A stretch of DNA of 64,000 nt from Candidatus Gastranaerophilales bacterium (lineage in GTDB: Bacteria > Cyanobacteriota > Vampirovibrionia > Gastranaerophilales > Gastranaerophilaceae), in contig CALUVV010000004.1 of NCBI GenBank assembly GCA_944324305.1, forward strand, positions 158,652 through 222,651. The letters run 5' to 3'. The translations under genes were made by a program, and so were the position numbers. The notes beneath the pieces are model-generated. The model saw nothing but the letters and a program-made list of their open reading frames with translations, searched no databases and was not told the DNA's origin. Shown here one piece after another: positions 8,215 through 16,109 of the stretch (position 1 is the first letter of the stretch; each line of letters starts with the position of its first letter).

Positions 8215-8364
8215 TAAAAAGTTATTTTTTGTATTTGTGTTGTAAATTAATTTAGTTGCACTGAAATCGGGTGTGAAAGAATAAACTTTAGGAGTTTTTT
8301 TCTTAAAACTGCATAACCCGATTACTTTGTCATCATCTTTAAATAATTTTTTCAGAAATTCCAT
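8206..8364 (-). CDS. Small hypothetical protein, 52 aa
   Basis: Open frame of 52 codons beginning MEFLKKLFKDDDKVIGLCSF and ending FLLS. A GAAGGA motif lies 11 bases upstream of the ATG; an in-frame ATG four codons earlier is too close to that site. It fills the gap between the 65-residue gene (overlapping its 3' end by 9 bases) and the DUF1858 gene. The amphipathic Lys-rich start followed by an acidic turn looks protein-like rather than random, but no family is recognised. Confidence 0.4.
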   Translation of the reverse strand: MEFLKKLFKDDDKVIGLCSFKKKTPKVYSFTPDFSATKLIYNTNTKNNFLLS

Positions 8365-8443
8365 AAAAATACACATCCTTCTTTTTTATTGTATAATGTT
8401 TTTAATGAAATCAGATGTAAAGTCAATATAAGGAGAAAATATT

Positions 8444-8647
8444 ATGGCTGGTAAAATTACTAAAGATATGAACATTATGGATATTGTTCAGCAATGTCCC
8501 GAAAGCATTGAAGTATTCCAAAAATACGGATTGGGCTGTATAGGATGTGCAGCTGCTCATTTTGAAAATCTGGAAGCAGGCGCAAAGGTTCACGGGTTTG
8601 ATCCTGATGCAATGGTTGCAGATATAAATGCTTTAATTAAAGATTAA
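8444..8647 (+). CDS. DUF1858 domain protein, 67 aa
   Basis: Matches the small DUF1858 family, a domain found alone or at the N-terminus of ScdA/RIC-type and hybrid-cluster-associated proteins. The motifs are MNIMDIVQQCPESIEVFQKY and GLGCIGC, with two Cys spaced CxxC that could bind metal, followed by ENLEAGAKVHGFD. It has a strong AAGGAGA binding site and its own terminator, so it is likely a single gene. A redox or Fe-S repair role is suggested by relatives but not shown here. Confidence 0.8.
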   Translation: MAGKITKDMNIMDIVQQCPESIEVFQKYGLGCIGCAAAHFENLEAGAKVHGFDPDAMVADINALIKD

Positions 8648-8650
8648 GTA

Positions 8651-8677
8651 AAGAACCTCGAAAGAGGTTCTTTTTTT
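8651..8677 (+). terminator. Rho-independent terminator after DUF1858 gene
   Basis: Perfect 9-base stem AAGAACCTC / GAGGTTCTT with a GAAA tetraloop followed by a run of T. Confidence 0.9.
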
Positions 8678-8737
8678 ATATTGAAAAATTCATAAAAATA
8701 CTTTATACTTATAAAGTATAGTATGAAAGGAGTGATT

Positions 8738-9477
8738 ATGAAAAACTTATTTAATTATGTCACGCGGGGGGGGGGCGTAATCTAAGCTCCGTTCAGGGTT
8801 TTACCCTCGCAGAGGTACTTGTAACTTTAGGTATCATAGGCGTGGTATCTGCGATGACCGTGCCTTCATTGATGCAAAATCATCAGCGTAAAACTTATGT
8901 AACACAATTACATAAAGTTTATAATGAACTTAATCAGGCTTTTGTCAAATTTAAAAATGATAATAATGCTTTAACTCTTTTGGAAGCAGGATTAAGCGAT
9001 CAAACTGCAGTAAATAATTTTTTAAAAACATATTTTAAGACGGTAACTGTTTGTGACACGCTTGAAGAACCTTGTGTTTATGATGCAAAATATAAAAACC
9101 TTAATGGTGTTACTTTAGTAAATAACTGGTGGCCTGATGTGAATTGTGGTGTACTTGGCAGCGGTGCCTCTGTATGTATTGAGACATTTCATAATGACAA
9201 AGTTAACGGAATAAAATACGGTCATATTTTTATTGATATTAACGGATTAAAAGGTCCTAATATTGCGGGAAGAGATGCTTATGTAGTTATGTATTATGAA
9301 GACGGAACAATTGATGAAGAGGGTGTTGCCCCATCCTGTAATGCAATGAAAGAATGTACCGTTGCAAGTAATGCTTCAACCTTAAGAGAAGAAAAATATG
9401 CTAGATGTCAATCACATTCTGAGTTCAAAGGCTGCTTCGGTAAAATTTTAAATGATAATTGGGAAATGAATTACTAA
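8738..9477 (+). CDS. Type IV pilin-like protein 1, frame-shifted at a G10 tract
   Basis: ATG 8738 follows a strong AAAGGAG site and opens MKNLFNYVTRGGG. With the ten G at 8766-8775 the frame hits a stop soon after. Adding one G (or removing two) gives a 246-residue protein with a 21-residue leader ending in Gly and a class III signal: G then FTLAEVLVTLGIIGVVSAMT. After cleavage by prepilin peptidase the hydrophobic helix would be the pilin or pseudopilin core. The body downstream is open to 9477 with paired Cys residues and the ending CFGKILNDNWEMNY, shared with the pilins at 13218 and 22366. A start after the tract would lack both a binding site and the cleavage site. Read here as a phase-off allele. 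Confidence 0.75.
8766..8775 (+). repeat. G10 tract (C-G10-C) in pilin-like gene 1
   Basis: Ten consecutive G flanked by C on both sides, within ACGCG10CGTA. It lies 28 bases inside the gene, before the prepilin cleavage site. The frame is closed at 10 and open at 11 or 8. Confidence 0.9.
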
Positions 9478-9480
9478 TCA

Positions 9481-9511
9481 AAAAATCCCACTTAATGTGG
9501 GATTTTTTATT
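9481..9511. terminator. Bidirectional terminator between pilin 1 and the 673-aa gene
   Basis: Stem AAAAATCCCAC / GTGGGATTTTT with a 5-base loop; A run on one side and T run on the other, so it can serve both convergent genes. Confidence 0.85.
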
Positions 9512-9515
9512 ATAA

Positions 9516-11537
9516 TTATTTGTTTAAAAAACCTGCCATTGAAGGTTTGTTTGTTGCAACAATTGTAGATGGTTCTGATACGGCTGCAGGTGCTGCATTA
9601 ACTGTTGCTGCGGGCTGAGATTGAGTTGGGCCGGGTGCATTTGCTGCAGCTGCTTTCTCTTTTTCTTCTTTTTCCTTAGCAATAGCTTTTTTAGTCATAT
9701 TTTCACAGTATCTTGCAAGCCACATCATAAACGCAGGAACAAGAATAAGTGTAGATGCAAATCCGAATGCGCTGTTGAATGTTTTTGCTCTGTTAACAAA
9801 CTTATTGTCAGCTTTAGAGAATACAGTGTAGATTCTTTCAAGAGCATCGGAGCCTTTAGCTTTTTTGAATGCTTCATGAATTTCATCAATAGTTGCATCT
9901 TTAAGTGATTTACCGTTGAATTTATTCATAATACTTTCTGCACTTGCTTTAACATCTTTATCGACATTAAGCAATATCTTTTTGACATCTCCGCCGTTTT
10001 CCTGCAGGAAGTTAAAGAAACCGTTAATACCGTCTTTATATTCTCCGATATTACTGTATTTAGATACGATTTGTTCACTTGTTAACACTTCAACACCTGA
10101 ACCTGCAGTGAAGTAATTTTTGAATTTATTCCATAAGTTTTTATTATGATTTTCCGGTTTAACATTTAAAGCAAATCCTGAAGCATTTGCAAATACATCA
10201 GAAAATCCTCTAGACAGAGCTTTAGCTCCGAATAATATGGCGGTAAAGCTTGAAATATCACGTACAAGGATTTCTTTACGTTCTTTATCGCTTTTTGCAT
10301 TTACATATCTCGGCGGCAGGCAGAAGCCGAACAATAAAGTGAGCATTGCAGGAACTGACATTGAAGCACCGTTGAATTCAAAATTCTTTAATATTTTTCC
10401 GATTCCGCCGTTTTTCATGGCAGCTTCACCTGTTTTAGAGAAAAGTCCACCGGTAAAAGCTACATTTTTATCTTTGTTATCTGAAGTTTTGGTTTCTTCT
10501 TTTTTGCCTGCGGTTTTATTTTCCTGATTTTCTGCGCCTTCATCTACTAAACCTTTTAATCCGGGGTCATGTTTAAGTCCGAGATTATATAATTTAGGAA
10601 TTAATGTATAGAAGCCAACAACGGCAGCCCACATGCCGAGGTTTGAAATAACTCTTGTACCTGCTCTGTGAGTATTGAATTTTTTAATATATTCATCAAT
10701 ACTGCCTGCTGCATTTTTATCAAGATGTTTGTTAACCTTTTCTAATGCGTCTCCGCTATAATCGGTTAAACTTTGTATAAGTGTTCTTATATTTGTTCCG
10801 AGCGGTTTTTCTTTTCCGTTTACATGCATAACAGCCGCCAACTCATTACTTGAAGGTGCAGCATGCTGTTTACGGATTTTCATATACTCATCAACAATTT
10901 CGCCCAATAAGTTTTTTGCACCTTTTTTATCTTTATCAGCACGTTTAATTTCCGCATCAACAAGCTTATCTGCAAATTTTCGGGCTGTTTGTTTTAATTC
11001 TTCATCTTTAAGACTTTTATCTGTGGAATTATGAAGGACATTTTCCATAACTTGCGCATAATAGCCCCTTTTGAAAGCGGCGGCATCTTTAAGCTGCTCG
11101 GAATTTTTAGCGGCATATTCGGCAAAGTTTTGGCCTAAAGCTTCAATATGACTTACGTGAACATTATTTGCAGTTCCCGAAGTTTTTTTCAAAATGGCAA
11201 GAATTCCCATCGGGATTAAAAATGCGCTCGGGCCGCTTAAGATTTCACGAATACCTTCACGTCTTGCAAATTCCCAGTTCAAAGGACCTGTCTTTTTACC
11301 GTTTTCATCCTGTTTTCTGTTTCTGTTTAACCCTTCGTAAATTCTCGGGGCAACCATGCCGATACCGTCTTGAGCAATAAATGATGCCGCAAATCCGCCT
11401 TTATCTATAGCATCCATTAAAGTTACAACAGGATTGAAGCTTCCTGTAAAAGATTGCTGATTGTTTAATTTTTGACGGTCATTAAGGCTGTTGTGTTTGG
11501 CAGCACTTGTTGATGAATTTATTGCTTTTACTGACAT
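9516..11537 (-). CDS. Hypothetical multi-pass membrane protein, 673 aa
   Basis: Unrecognised. The N-terminal 35 residues are polar and end in QQSFTGSFNP, the F-S/T-G motif seen in other unknown proteins of this window. Hydrophobic segments are visible at GPSAFLIPMGILAIL (about 105-120), MWAAVVGFYTLIPKLY (about 300), MLTLLFGFCLPPRY (about 395), SFTAILFGAKALSRG (about 430) and FASTLILVPAFMMWLARY (about 590). A second FTG motif (NVAFTGGLF) precedes the middle segments. The C-terminal 60 residues are an Ala/Pro-rich low-complexity tail. The pattern PRIYEGLN...ARREGIREIL resembles the two smaller proteins at 13921-15101. Probably a lineage-specific inner-membrane family. Confidence 0.7.
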   Translation of the reverse strand: MSVKAINSSTSAAKHNSLNDRQKLNNQQSFTGSFNPVVTLMDAIDKGGFAASFIAQDGIGMVAPRIYEGLNRNRKQDENGKKTGPLNWEFARREGIREILSGPSAFLIPMGILAILKKTSGTANNVHVSHIEALGQNFAEYAAKNSEQLKDAAAFKRGYYAQVMENVLHNSTDKSLKDEELKQTARKFADKLVDAEIKRADKDKKGAKNLLGEIVDEYMKIRKQHAAPSSNELAAVMHVNGKEKPLGTNIRTLIQSLTDYSGDALEKVNKHLDKNAAGSIDEYIKKFNTHRAGTRVISNLGMWAAVVGFYTLIPKLYNLGLKHDPGLKGLVDEGAENQENKTAGKKEETKTSDNKDKNVAFTGGLFSKTGEAAMKNGGIGKILKNFEFNGASMSVPAMLTLLFGFCLPPRYVNAKSDKERKEILVRDISSFTAILFGAKALSRGFSDVFANASGFALNVKPENHNKNLWNKFKNYFTAGSGVEVLTSEQIVSKYSNIGEYKDGINGFFNFLQENGGDVKKILLNVDKDVKASAESIMNKFNGKSLKDATIDEIHEAFKKAKGSDALERIYTVFSKADNKFVNRAKTFNSAFGFASTLILVPAFMMWLARYCENMTKKAIAKEKEEKEKAAAANAPGPTQSQPAATVNAAPAAVSEPSTIVATNKPSMAGFLNK

Positions 11538-11784
11538 GTCCCTACTTTAAATTTTCATAACTACACATATATTTAAAAAACTTGTCTTTTACACTTATTG
11601 CTTTTTTGTGAGTGAATTTTTAAGAAAATTAACAATTAACAAAAGGTCATAAATGTATTAAGTGTATTCATTATACTTAATCTGTTGTAAAGTTGCAAGT
11701 TTTTTACTACAAATATAATAATAATTTTACAAATCTGTAATAAACTCTAATGATAGATAAAAAATCACCCGATTGTCTATAAAA

Positions 11785-11811
11785 TTGACACTAATTTTTG
11801 TCCGATATAAA
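11785..11811 (+). promoter_or_regulatory. Promoter of trmFO
   Basis: TTGACA at 11785-11790 and TATAAA at 11806-11811 with a 15-base spacer. The expected start point is within a few bases of the ATG at 11820, and no binding site is visible, so the mRNA may be leaderless. The spacer is 2 bases shorter than ideal. Confidence 0.5.
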
Positions 11812-11819
11812 CTTTTTTT

Positions 11820-13121
11820 ATGGAAATTAATGTAATCGGTGCCGGTTTGGCAGGTTCAGAGGCTGCCCTGCAGCTGTCTAAACATGGTTTAAAGGTTAAT
11901 TTATATGAGATGCGTCCTCAAAAAACAACAGGAGCGCATAAAACGGATAAGTTTGCGGAATTTGTATGCTCAAACAGTCTGGGGGCTTCGGATTGCTCGA
12001 ATGCTTCAGGGCTGCTTAAAAAAGAAATGGAGCTTCTCGGAGGCGAGCTGATTAAAATCGCGCGTGAATGTGCAGTTCCTGCAGGCAATGCGCTTGCGAT
12101 TGACAGGGAGCTTTTTTCAGAAACAGTAACAAAAAAAATTCAGGCAGATGAAAACATAAATATTATAAAAGAAGAAGTTAAAAAAATTCCCGAAGGTTAC
12201 ACCATAATGGCATCGGGTCCTTTGACTTCGGAAGACCTTGCCGCTTCAATAAAGGAATTTACGCAAAGCGAACATCTTCATTTTTTTGATGCAATAGCAC
12301 CGATTGTTGAAAAAGACAGTATAAATTTTGACAAAGCTTTCTGGGCAAGCAGATATGATAAAGGCGAAGCTTCATATATTAACTGTCCGATGAACCAAGA
12401 AGAATACGAAAAATTTTATAATCTTCTGATTAACGCTCCTAAAATAGAGTTAAAGGAATTTGAAAAAAATGCAAAATTTTTCGAAAGCTGTCTTCCTATT
12501 GAAGTGCTTGCTTCCCGCGGATTTGATACATTAAGATTTGGACCTATGAAACCTGTAGGGCTTGTTGATAAAAGAACGGGTGAAAAAAATTATGCGGTTG
12601 TTCAGCTTCGTCAGGATAACTCTGCTAAAACATTGTTTAATTTAGTCGGTTTCCAGACAAACTTAAAATGGGGTGCTCAAAAAGAGCTGCTGCAAGCCAT
12701 TCCCGGTTTAGAAAATGTTAATATAGTAAGATACGGTGTTATGCACAGAAACACTTTTATTAATTCGCCTGAAATATTGAATGCATCGCTGCAAACACGA
12801 AAACGCAAGGATTTATTTTTTGCCGGCCAGCTTACGGGAACGGAAGGTTATACGGAATCAATCGCAACAGGCATGCTTGCGGGAATAAATATGGCGCGAT
12901 TGATTAACGGCGAAGATTTGTTAATACTTCCAAAAGAAACTATGCTTGGCGCATTGACACATTATATAAGCGACGAAAATCATGAAAAATTTCAACCGAT
13001 AAATTCAAATTGGGGAATTGTTTCTCCTGTAGAGCTTCCTAAAAAGGAAAGAAAAAATAAAAAGTTAAAAGCTGAGCTTATTTCACAACGTTCTATTGAA
13101 TATTTAACTAAAATACGTTAA
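11820..13121 (+). CDS. trmFO: tRNA (uracil-54-C5)-methyltransferase, folate-dependent
   Basis: TrmFO methylates U54 in the T-loop of tRNAs using methylenetetrahydrofolate and FAD. The 433-residue product has the FAD-binding N-terminus INVIGAGLAGSEAALQL, the family motifs YEMRPQKTTGAHKT and FVCSNSLGASD, a central FESCLPIEVLASRG, and the C-terminal GTEGYTESIATGMLAGINMA that closes the FAD site. Length matches the usual 430-440 residues. No ribosome binding site precedes the ATG, and a promoter lies immediately upstream. Divergent from the 673-residue membrane protein gene. Intact. Confidence 0.95.
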   Translation: MEINVIGAGLAGSEAALQLSKHGLKVNLYEMRPQKTTGAHKTDKFAEFVCSNSLGASDCSNASGLLKKEMELLGGELIKIARECAVPAGNALAIDRELFSETVTKKIQADENINIIKEEVKKIPEGYTIMASGPLTSEDLAASIKEFTQSEHLHFFDAIAPIVEKDSINFDKAFWASRYDKGEASYINCPMNQEEYEKFYNLLINAPKIELKEFEKNAKFFESCLPIEVLASRGFDTLRFGPMKPVGLVDKRTGEKNYAVVQLRQDNSAKTLFNLVGFQTNLKWGAQKELLQAIPGLENVNIVRYGVMHRNTFINSPEILNASLQTRKRKDLFFAGQLTGTEGYTESIATGMLAGINMARLINGEDLLILPKETMLGALTHYISDENHEKFQPINSNWGIVSPVELPKKERKNKKLKAELISQRSIEYLTKIR

Positions 13122-13149
13122 AATAAAATATAGTCAAGAAATTAGCAGC

Positions 13150-13163
13150 CAGCGTAGCCGCTG
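13150..13163. repeat. Short GC-rich hairpin, copy 1
   Basis: CAGCG-TAGC-CGCTG, followed shortly by ACCCG. A second copy at 27758-27773 has the same loop with an altered stem pair (GAGCG / CGCTC), so the stem is preserved by compensating changes. Both stand just after a coding region. Confidence 0.45.
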
Positions 13164-13217
13164 TACCCGCCACATTCGGGTAAGTATAAATATTGCCAAT
13201 AAAAGAAAGGAGCAAAA

Positions 13218-13924
13218 ATGGAAAACTTATTTAATTCAGCCACGCGGGGGGGGGGCGTACTTTAGGCTCAGCTCCTGCGTTTACACTTGCAGAGGTACTT
13301 GTAACTTTAGGCATAATCGGTGTAGTATCTGCGATGACCGTTCCGAGTTTAATGCAAAATCACCAGCGCAAAACTTATGTAACACAGTTACACAAAGTTT
13401 ATAATGAGCTGCAACAGGCTCTTATGCAGTATCAGACGGATAGGAATGCTTTAAATTACAAAGAAGCCGGTTTGAATAGTTCAGATGCGGTTAGGAATTT
13501 TGTAAAAACATATTTTAAAGTTGTAAATGATTGCGGAACAGATGTTGAGCCTTGTTTTGCAAAGGATTATCATGATATGCATGGTACAAATTATGTAAAT
13601 CTGCTAAAGGGTGATACTTATAAATATGTATTAGCAAGTGGTGCAGCTATTAATATTGAAGCTCCTGATGTAAATGGAAATCTAACAGCTCATATTGATA
13701 TAAATTCTTCTAACGGACCTAATATAATGGGACGTGATTTATTTGCTTTAAAAATTTATAATAATGGTTTAATTGATGATAGTGATTCAAATGGGACATT
13801 AACTGCTCCGTTGTCAACTGAGAAAAGAGAAGAATTATTCCAAACATTATGTAATACCGCAGGCGGTGATTGGTGGGGCTGTTTCGGTAAAATATTAAAT
13901 GACAACTGGGAGATGACTTATTAA
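13218..13924 (+). CDS. Type IV pilin-like protein 2, frame-shifted at a G10 tract
   Basis: The start at 13218 has a strong AAAGGAG site and reads MENLFNSATRGGG. The ten G at 13246-13255 put the rest out of frame. With 11 (or 8) G the product is 235 residues with a 21-residue leader ending in Ala, then FTLAEVLVTLGIIGVVSAMT. The N-terminal ~60 residues of the mature form are nearly identical to pilins 1 and 3, the middle diverges, and the end CFGKILNDNWEMTY is again conserved. Four Cys residues could form two disulfides. Ala instead of Gly before the cleavage site is unusual but also occurs in the pilin-like gene at 47680. The stop overlaps the convergent gene at 13921 by two bases. Confidence 0.75.
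13246..13255 (+). repeat. G10 tract (C-G10-C) in pilin-like gene 2
   Basis: Ten G flanked by C, within ACGCG10CGTA as in pilins 1 and 3. The frame is closed at 10 and open at 11 or 8. Confidence 0.9.
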
Positions 13925-14562
13925 GCTTTAGTATCAAGTTTTGCAGTCTGCTGTGCTTCTTTCGCCTTTTTGTCCTCAAGTCCTAAAAATCTGAGTGCGG
14001 GGTGAATGAAAGCATGGCTTACCTGCGGTGCAATAATTGCCAAACCCAGAACCGAACCTATAATATTGCTTAATTCAACTGCCCCTTTTACATAGGCAAA
14101 TTTTTCAGGTTTTTCTTTTTCAAGTTCTTCAAGCAAAGCCGTGTCATATTTATCCTTAATTTTAGTTTTGTCATTCAGCTTTTCTTTCTCAAGAGTTTTA
14201 AGTCTGTTGTTTAAGGAAGGATTATCTGCAAGCTTTCTGTAATGCATGTATTCTTTTACGTCTTTAAAATGTTCAAACCCTTCAGTATTTTTAAATATTT
14301 TTTCTTTTGCGATTTTAAATCCGCCTTTTTTGAAAACAGGTACAATTAATGCCATATATACTGCAAGGCAGGTTGCCTGATAAAGGAATTCTTTTGCTGC
14401 GGCGTATTGTTTTGTGTCAGCATCAATGTCTTTATCTATTAATATAAATCCGGGTCTGCCGATTGATTTTAAAGTTGTTTCAATCGCAACAGACTGCGTT
14501 GTGTTTTGTGCTATACTTGCAAGCTGTGAACTTGTGACTAAACTCTTAACTGCTCCTATCAT
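13921..14562 (-). CDS. Hypothetical membrane protein, 213 aa
   Basis: Unrecognised. Hydrophobic segments lie at about residues 60-80 (ATCLAVYMALIVPVF) and 145-170 (NIIGSVLGLAIIAPQ), separated by a charged, Lys/Glu-rich helical stretch. The motif GRPGFILIDKD...TKQYAAAKEF matches CRPMFTMMDKT...TKKYTALREG in the gene just upstream, so the two are probably diverged tandem duplicates. Start and upstream stop overlap (ATGA), indicating translational coupling. Likely a lineage-specific inner-membrane pair related to the 673-residue protein at 9516. Confidence 0.65.
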   Translation of the reverse strand: MIGAVKSLVTSSQLASIAQNTTQSVAIETTLKSIGRPGFILIDKDIDADTKQYAAAKEFLYQATCLAVYMALIVPVFKKGGFKIAKEKIFKNTEGFEHFKDVKEYMHYRKLADNPSLNNRLKTLEKEKLNDKTKIKDKYDTALLEELEKEKPEKFAYVKGAVELSNIIGSVLGLAIIAPQVSHAFIHPALRFLGLEDKKAKEAQQTAKLDTKA

Positions 14563-15101
14563 AAGCCGCCTACCCTCAGGCCGATTTGAGGCCTGCTTGT
14601 GAAAGTACTCATTCTCGGATAAGTATTAAGTTTTGCCGTTTGCGAATTTAATTGTACAGGCGGCATAACAGTTGGAGTATCCGGTTGTTTAACATCTTTA
14701 TCATGACTCTTGGGAGCTTTTAAGCCCATTTTATCCATAATAGGTTTTATTGCTGCCGAACATAATGCAGGGATTACAAATAAAGCAGCTGTGCAAACAC
14801 CTATAAACATAAGGTTTTTTTCTGCTCTGCCTGCAAGTGCCGCATCACTGCTAAAAGTTTTTTTTGCAAATTTGCCTGCAATCTCTCCGCATGCCCAGTA
14901 TGCGGGAATTGCAATTACTTCTGTCAAGCCTTCCCTTAATGCCGTATATTTTTTAGTTTCCGGATTTTCTGTCTTATCCATCATTGTAAACATCGGACGG
15001 CAAATCCCTTTAACAGCCGCAATTGCCATTACGACATAAGTCGGTTTGTTATTTTCGCCCAGTGATTTACAAGTCTTTTTTATTAACTCTGTTAACGCCA
15101 T
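14559..15101 (-). CDS. Hypothetical membrane protein, 180 aa
   Basis: Unrecognised. It has a hydrophobic region at about residues 20-35, a second around ITEVIAIPAYWACGEIAG-like positions 60-80 and a third near 105-130 (MFIGVCTAALFVIPAL). The C-terminal 50 residues are polar and Pro/Thr-rich. It shares the RPxFxxxDK...TKxYxAxxE pattern with the following gene, to which it is joined by an ATGA overlap. The region upstream of its start is AT-rich, with the divergent anti-sigma operon beyond. Confidence 0.65.
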   Translation of the reverse strand: MALTELIKKTCKSLGENNKPTYVVMAIAAVKGICRPMFTMMDKTENPETKKYTALREGLTEVIAIPAYWACGEIAGKFAKKTFSSDAALAGRAEKNLMFIGVCTAALFVIPALCSAAIKPIMDKMGLKAPKSHDKDVKQPDTPTVMPPVQLNSQTAKLNTYPRMSTFTSRPQIGLRVGGL

Positions 15102-15243
15102 GATTTTTGTCCAGCTAATTTAAAAATCAAAAAAAAATTTTTTTGCTAGTGTTTGTAACATATGTTATAATATTACGAAGAAATTTTTTTATCAAATGAA
15201 CTTTTTTGTTCCGTTATCGTTATATAAGTATAGAGGTAAAAAA

Positions 15244-15588
15244 ATGATAAAAAAATGTACTAAATATGAAGCATTATTTACTTTCGGCAGCGATGAAAAT
15301 CTGAAACGGCATGTTGAGACCTGTATGGATTGTGCTCAGGAACAGGAATTAATGGATAAAGTTTCGGGTTTGCTTAATGAAGTAAAGCCTTACTATAGAA
15401 ATCAGCGGAAAAAAACTGCAAGATTAAAAATGGCTTGTGCGGTATTTGCAATTTTATTCAGCGGAACCGCTCTGGGTGTAGTAAATTTTAATACTGACGT
15501 TGCGGATATTATTAGATACGGAACAACGTTAAGTGCTGACGATTACGGTTTTCCCGTTGATTCTTACGGGTTATTAATGGTGGAATAA
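15244..15588 (+). CDS. Zinc-finger anti-sigma factor-like protein
   Basis: ATG 15244 is chosen because of the AGAGGT site just upstream; an earlier in-frame ATG at 15196 lacks one. The 114-residue product has a H-x3-C-x2-C motif (HVETCMDCAQEQ) near residue 23, the signature of ZAS-type anti-sigma factors. A membrane segment (MACAVFAILFSGTALGVV) follows at about residues 65-82, with a short extracytoplasmic tail. It lies three bases upstream of an ECF sigma gene, its presumed partner. The third gene encodes a periplasmic LTxxQ protein, so the set may sense an envelope or metal signal and release the sigma factor. Confidence 0.75.
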   Translation: MIKKCTKYEALFTFGSDENLKRHVETCMDCAQEQELMDKVSGLLNEVKPYYRNQRKKTARLKMACAVFAILFSGTALGVVNFNTDVADIIRYGTTLSADDYGFPVDSYGLLMVE

Positions 15589-15591
15589 TTA

Positions 15592-16089
15592 ATGGATTTT
15601 AAACAGCTTATAAGAAGCAATCAAAATAATGTAAGAAGTATTATAAGACTTATTACAAAAGAAACAAATGAAGACTTAGAACAAGAAGTGTATGTGAAGG
15701 TTTGGAAAAATGCGCACAGATACAAAGAACAGGGTGCATTTAAAAGCTGGATAAACACTATCGCAAAAAATGTTTCAAAGGATTATTTGAAATCAGTGCA
15801 AAAAAGAAATCAGGATTGTGTAACATCTGATGAGGAAATCCTGAATTCCGTAAAAGACAGAAAGGCTGCTCCCGAACTTAAATTAATAAGCAATGACAGG
15901 CAAAAGAGAATATTAGATGCCGTAAACTCTCTAAAACCAAAATTTAAACAAACCGTAATGTTATGCGAAATATACGGCTATTCATACGAAGATGCCGCAT
16001 ATAAACTAAAATGTCCCGTCGGGACGATAAAATCAAGATTGTACAATGCAAAAAAAGAATTAGCAGTTTTGCTTAAGGATTTACTGTAA
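15592..16089 (+). CDS. ECF-type RNA polymerase sigma factor
   Basis: A 165-residue sigma factor with only regions 2 and 4. Region 2 includes NEDLEQEVYVKVWKNAHRY and the promoter-melting part GAFKSWINTIAKN. Region 4 holds the helix-turn-helix YSYEDAAYKLKCPVGTIKSR. It would direct RNA polymerase to stress promoters when freed from the anti-sigma factor encoded three bases upstream. The gene order is anti-sigma before sigma, the reverse of the commonest order. The downstream LTxxQ gene is a likely target within the same operon. Intact. Confidence 0.9.
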   Translation: MDFKQLIRSNQNNVRSIIRLITKETNEDLEQEVYVKVWKNAHRYKEQGAFKSWINTIAKNVSKDYLKSVQKRNQDCVTSDEEILNSVKDRKAAPELKLISNDRQKRILDAVNSLKPKFKQTVMLCEIYGYSYEDAAYKLKCPVGTIKSRLYNAKKELAVLLKDLL

Positions 16090-16109
16090 AAAAGAAAGGA
16101 TTAAGAGTT

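Noticed and set aside
8842..9477. Translation start at the ATG after the G tract (pilin 1), giving a 211-aa protein
   Set aside because: It has no ribosome binding site and would lack the prepilin cleavage site, whereas ATG 8738 has both once the tract length changes by +1 or -2.
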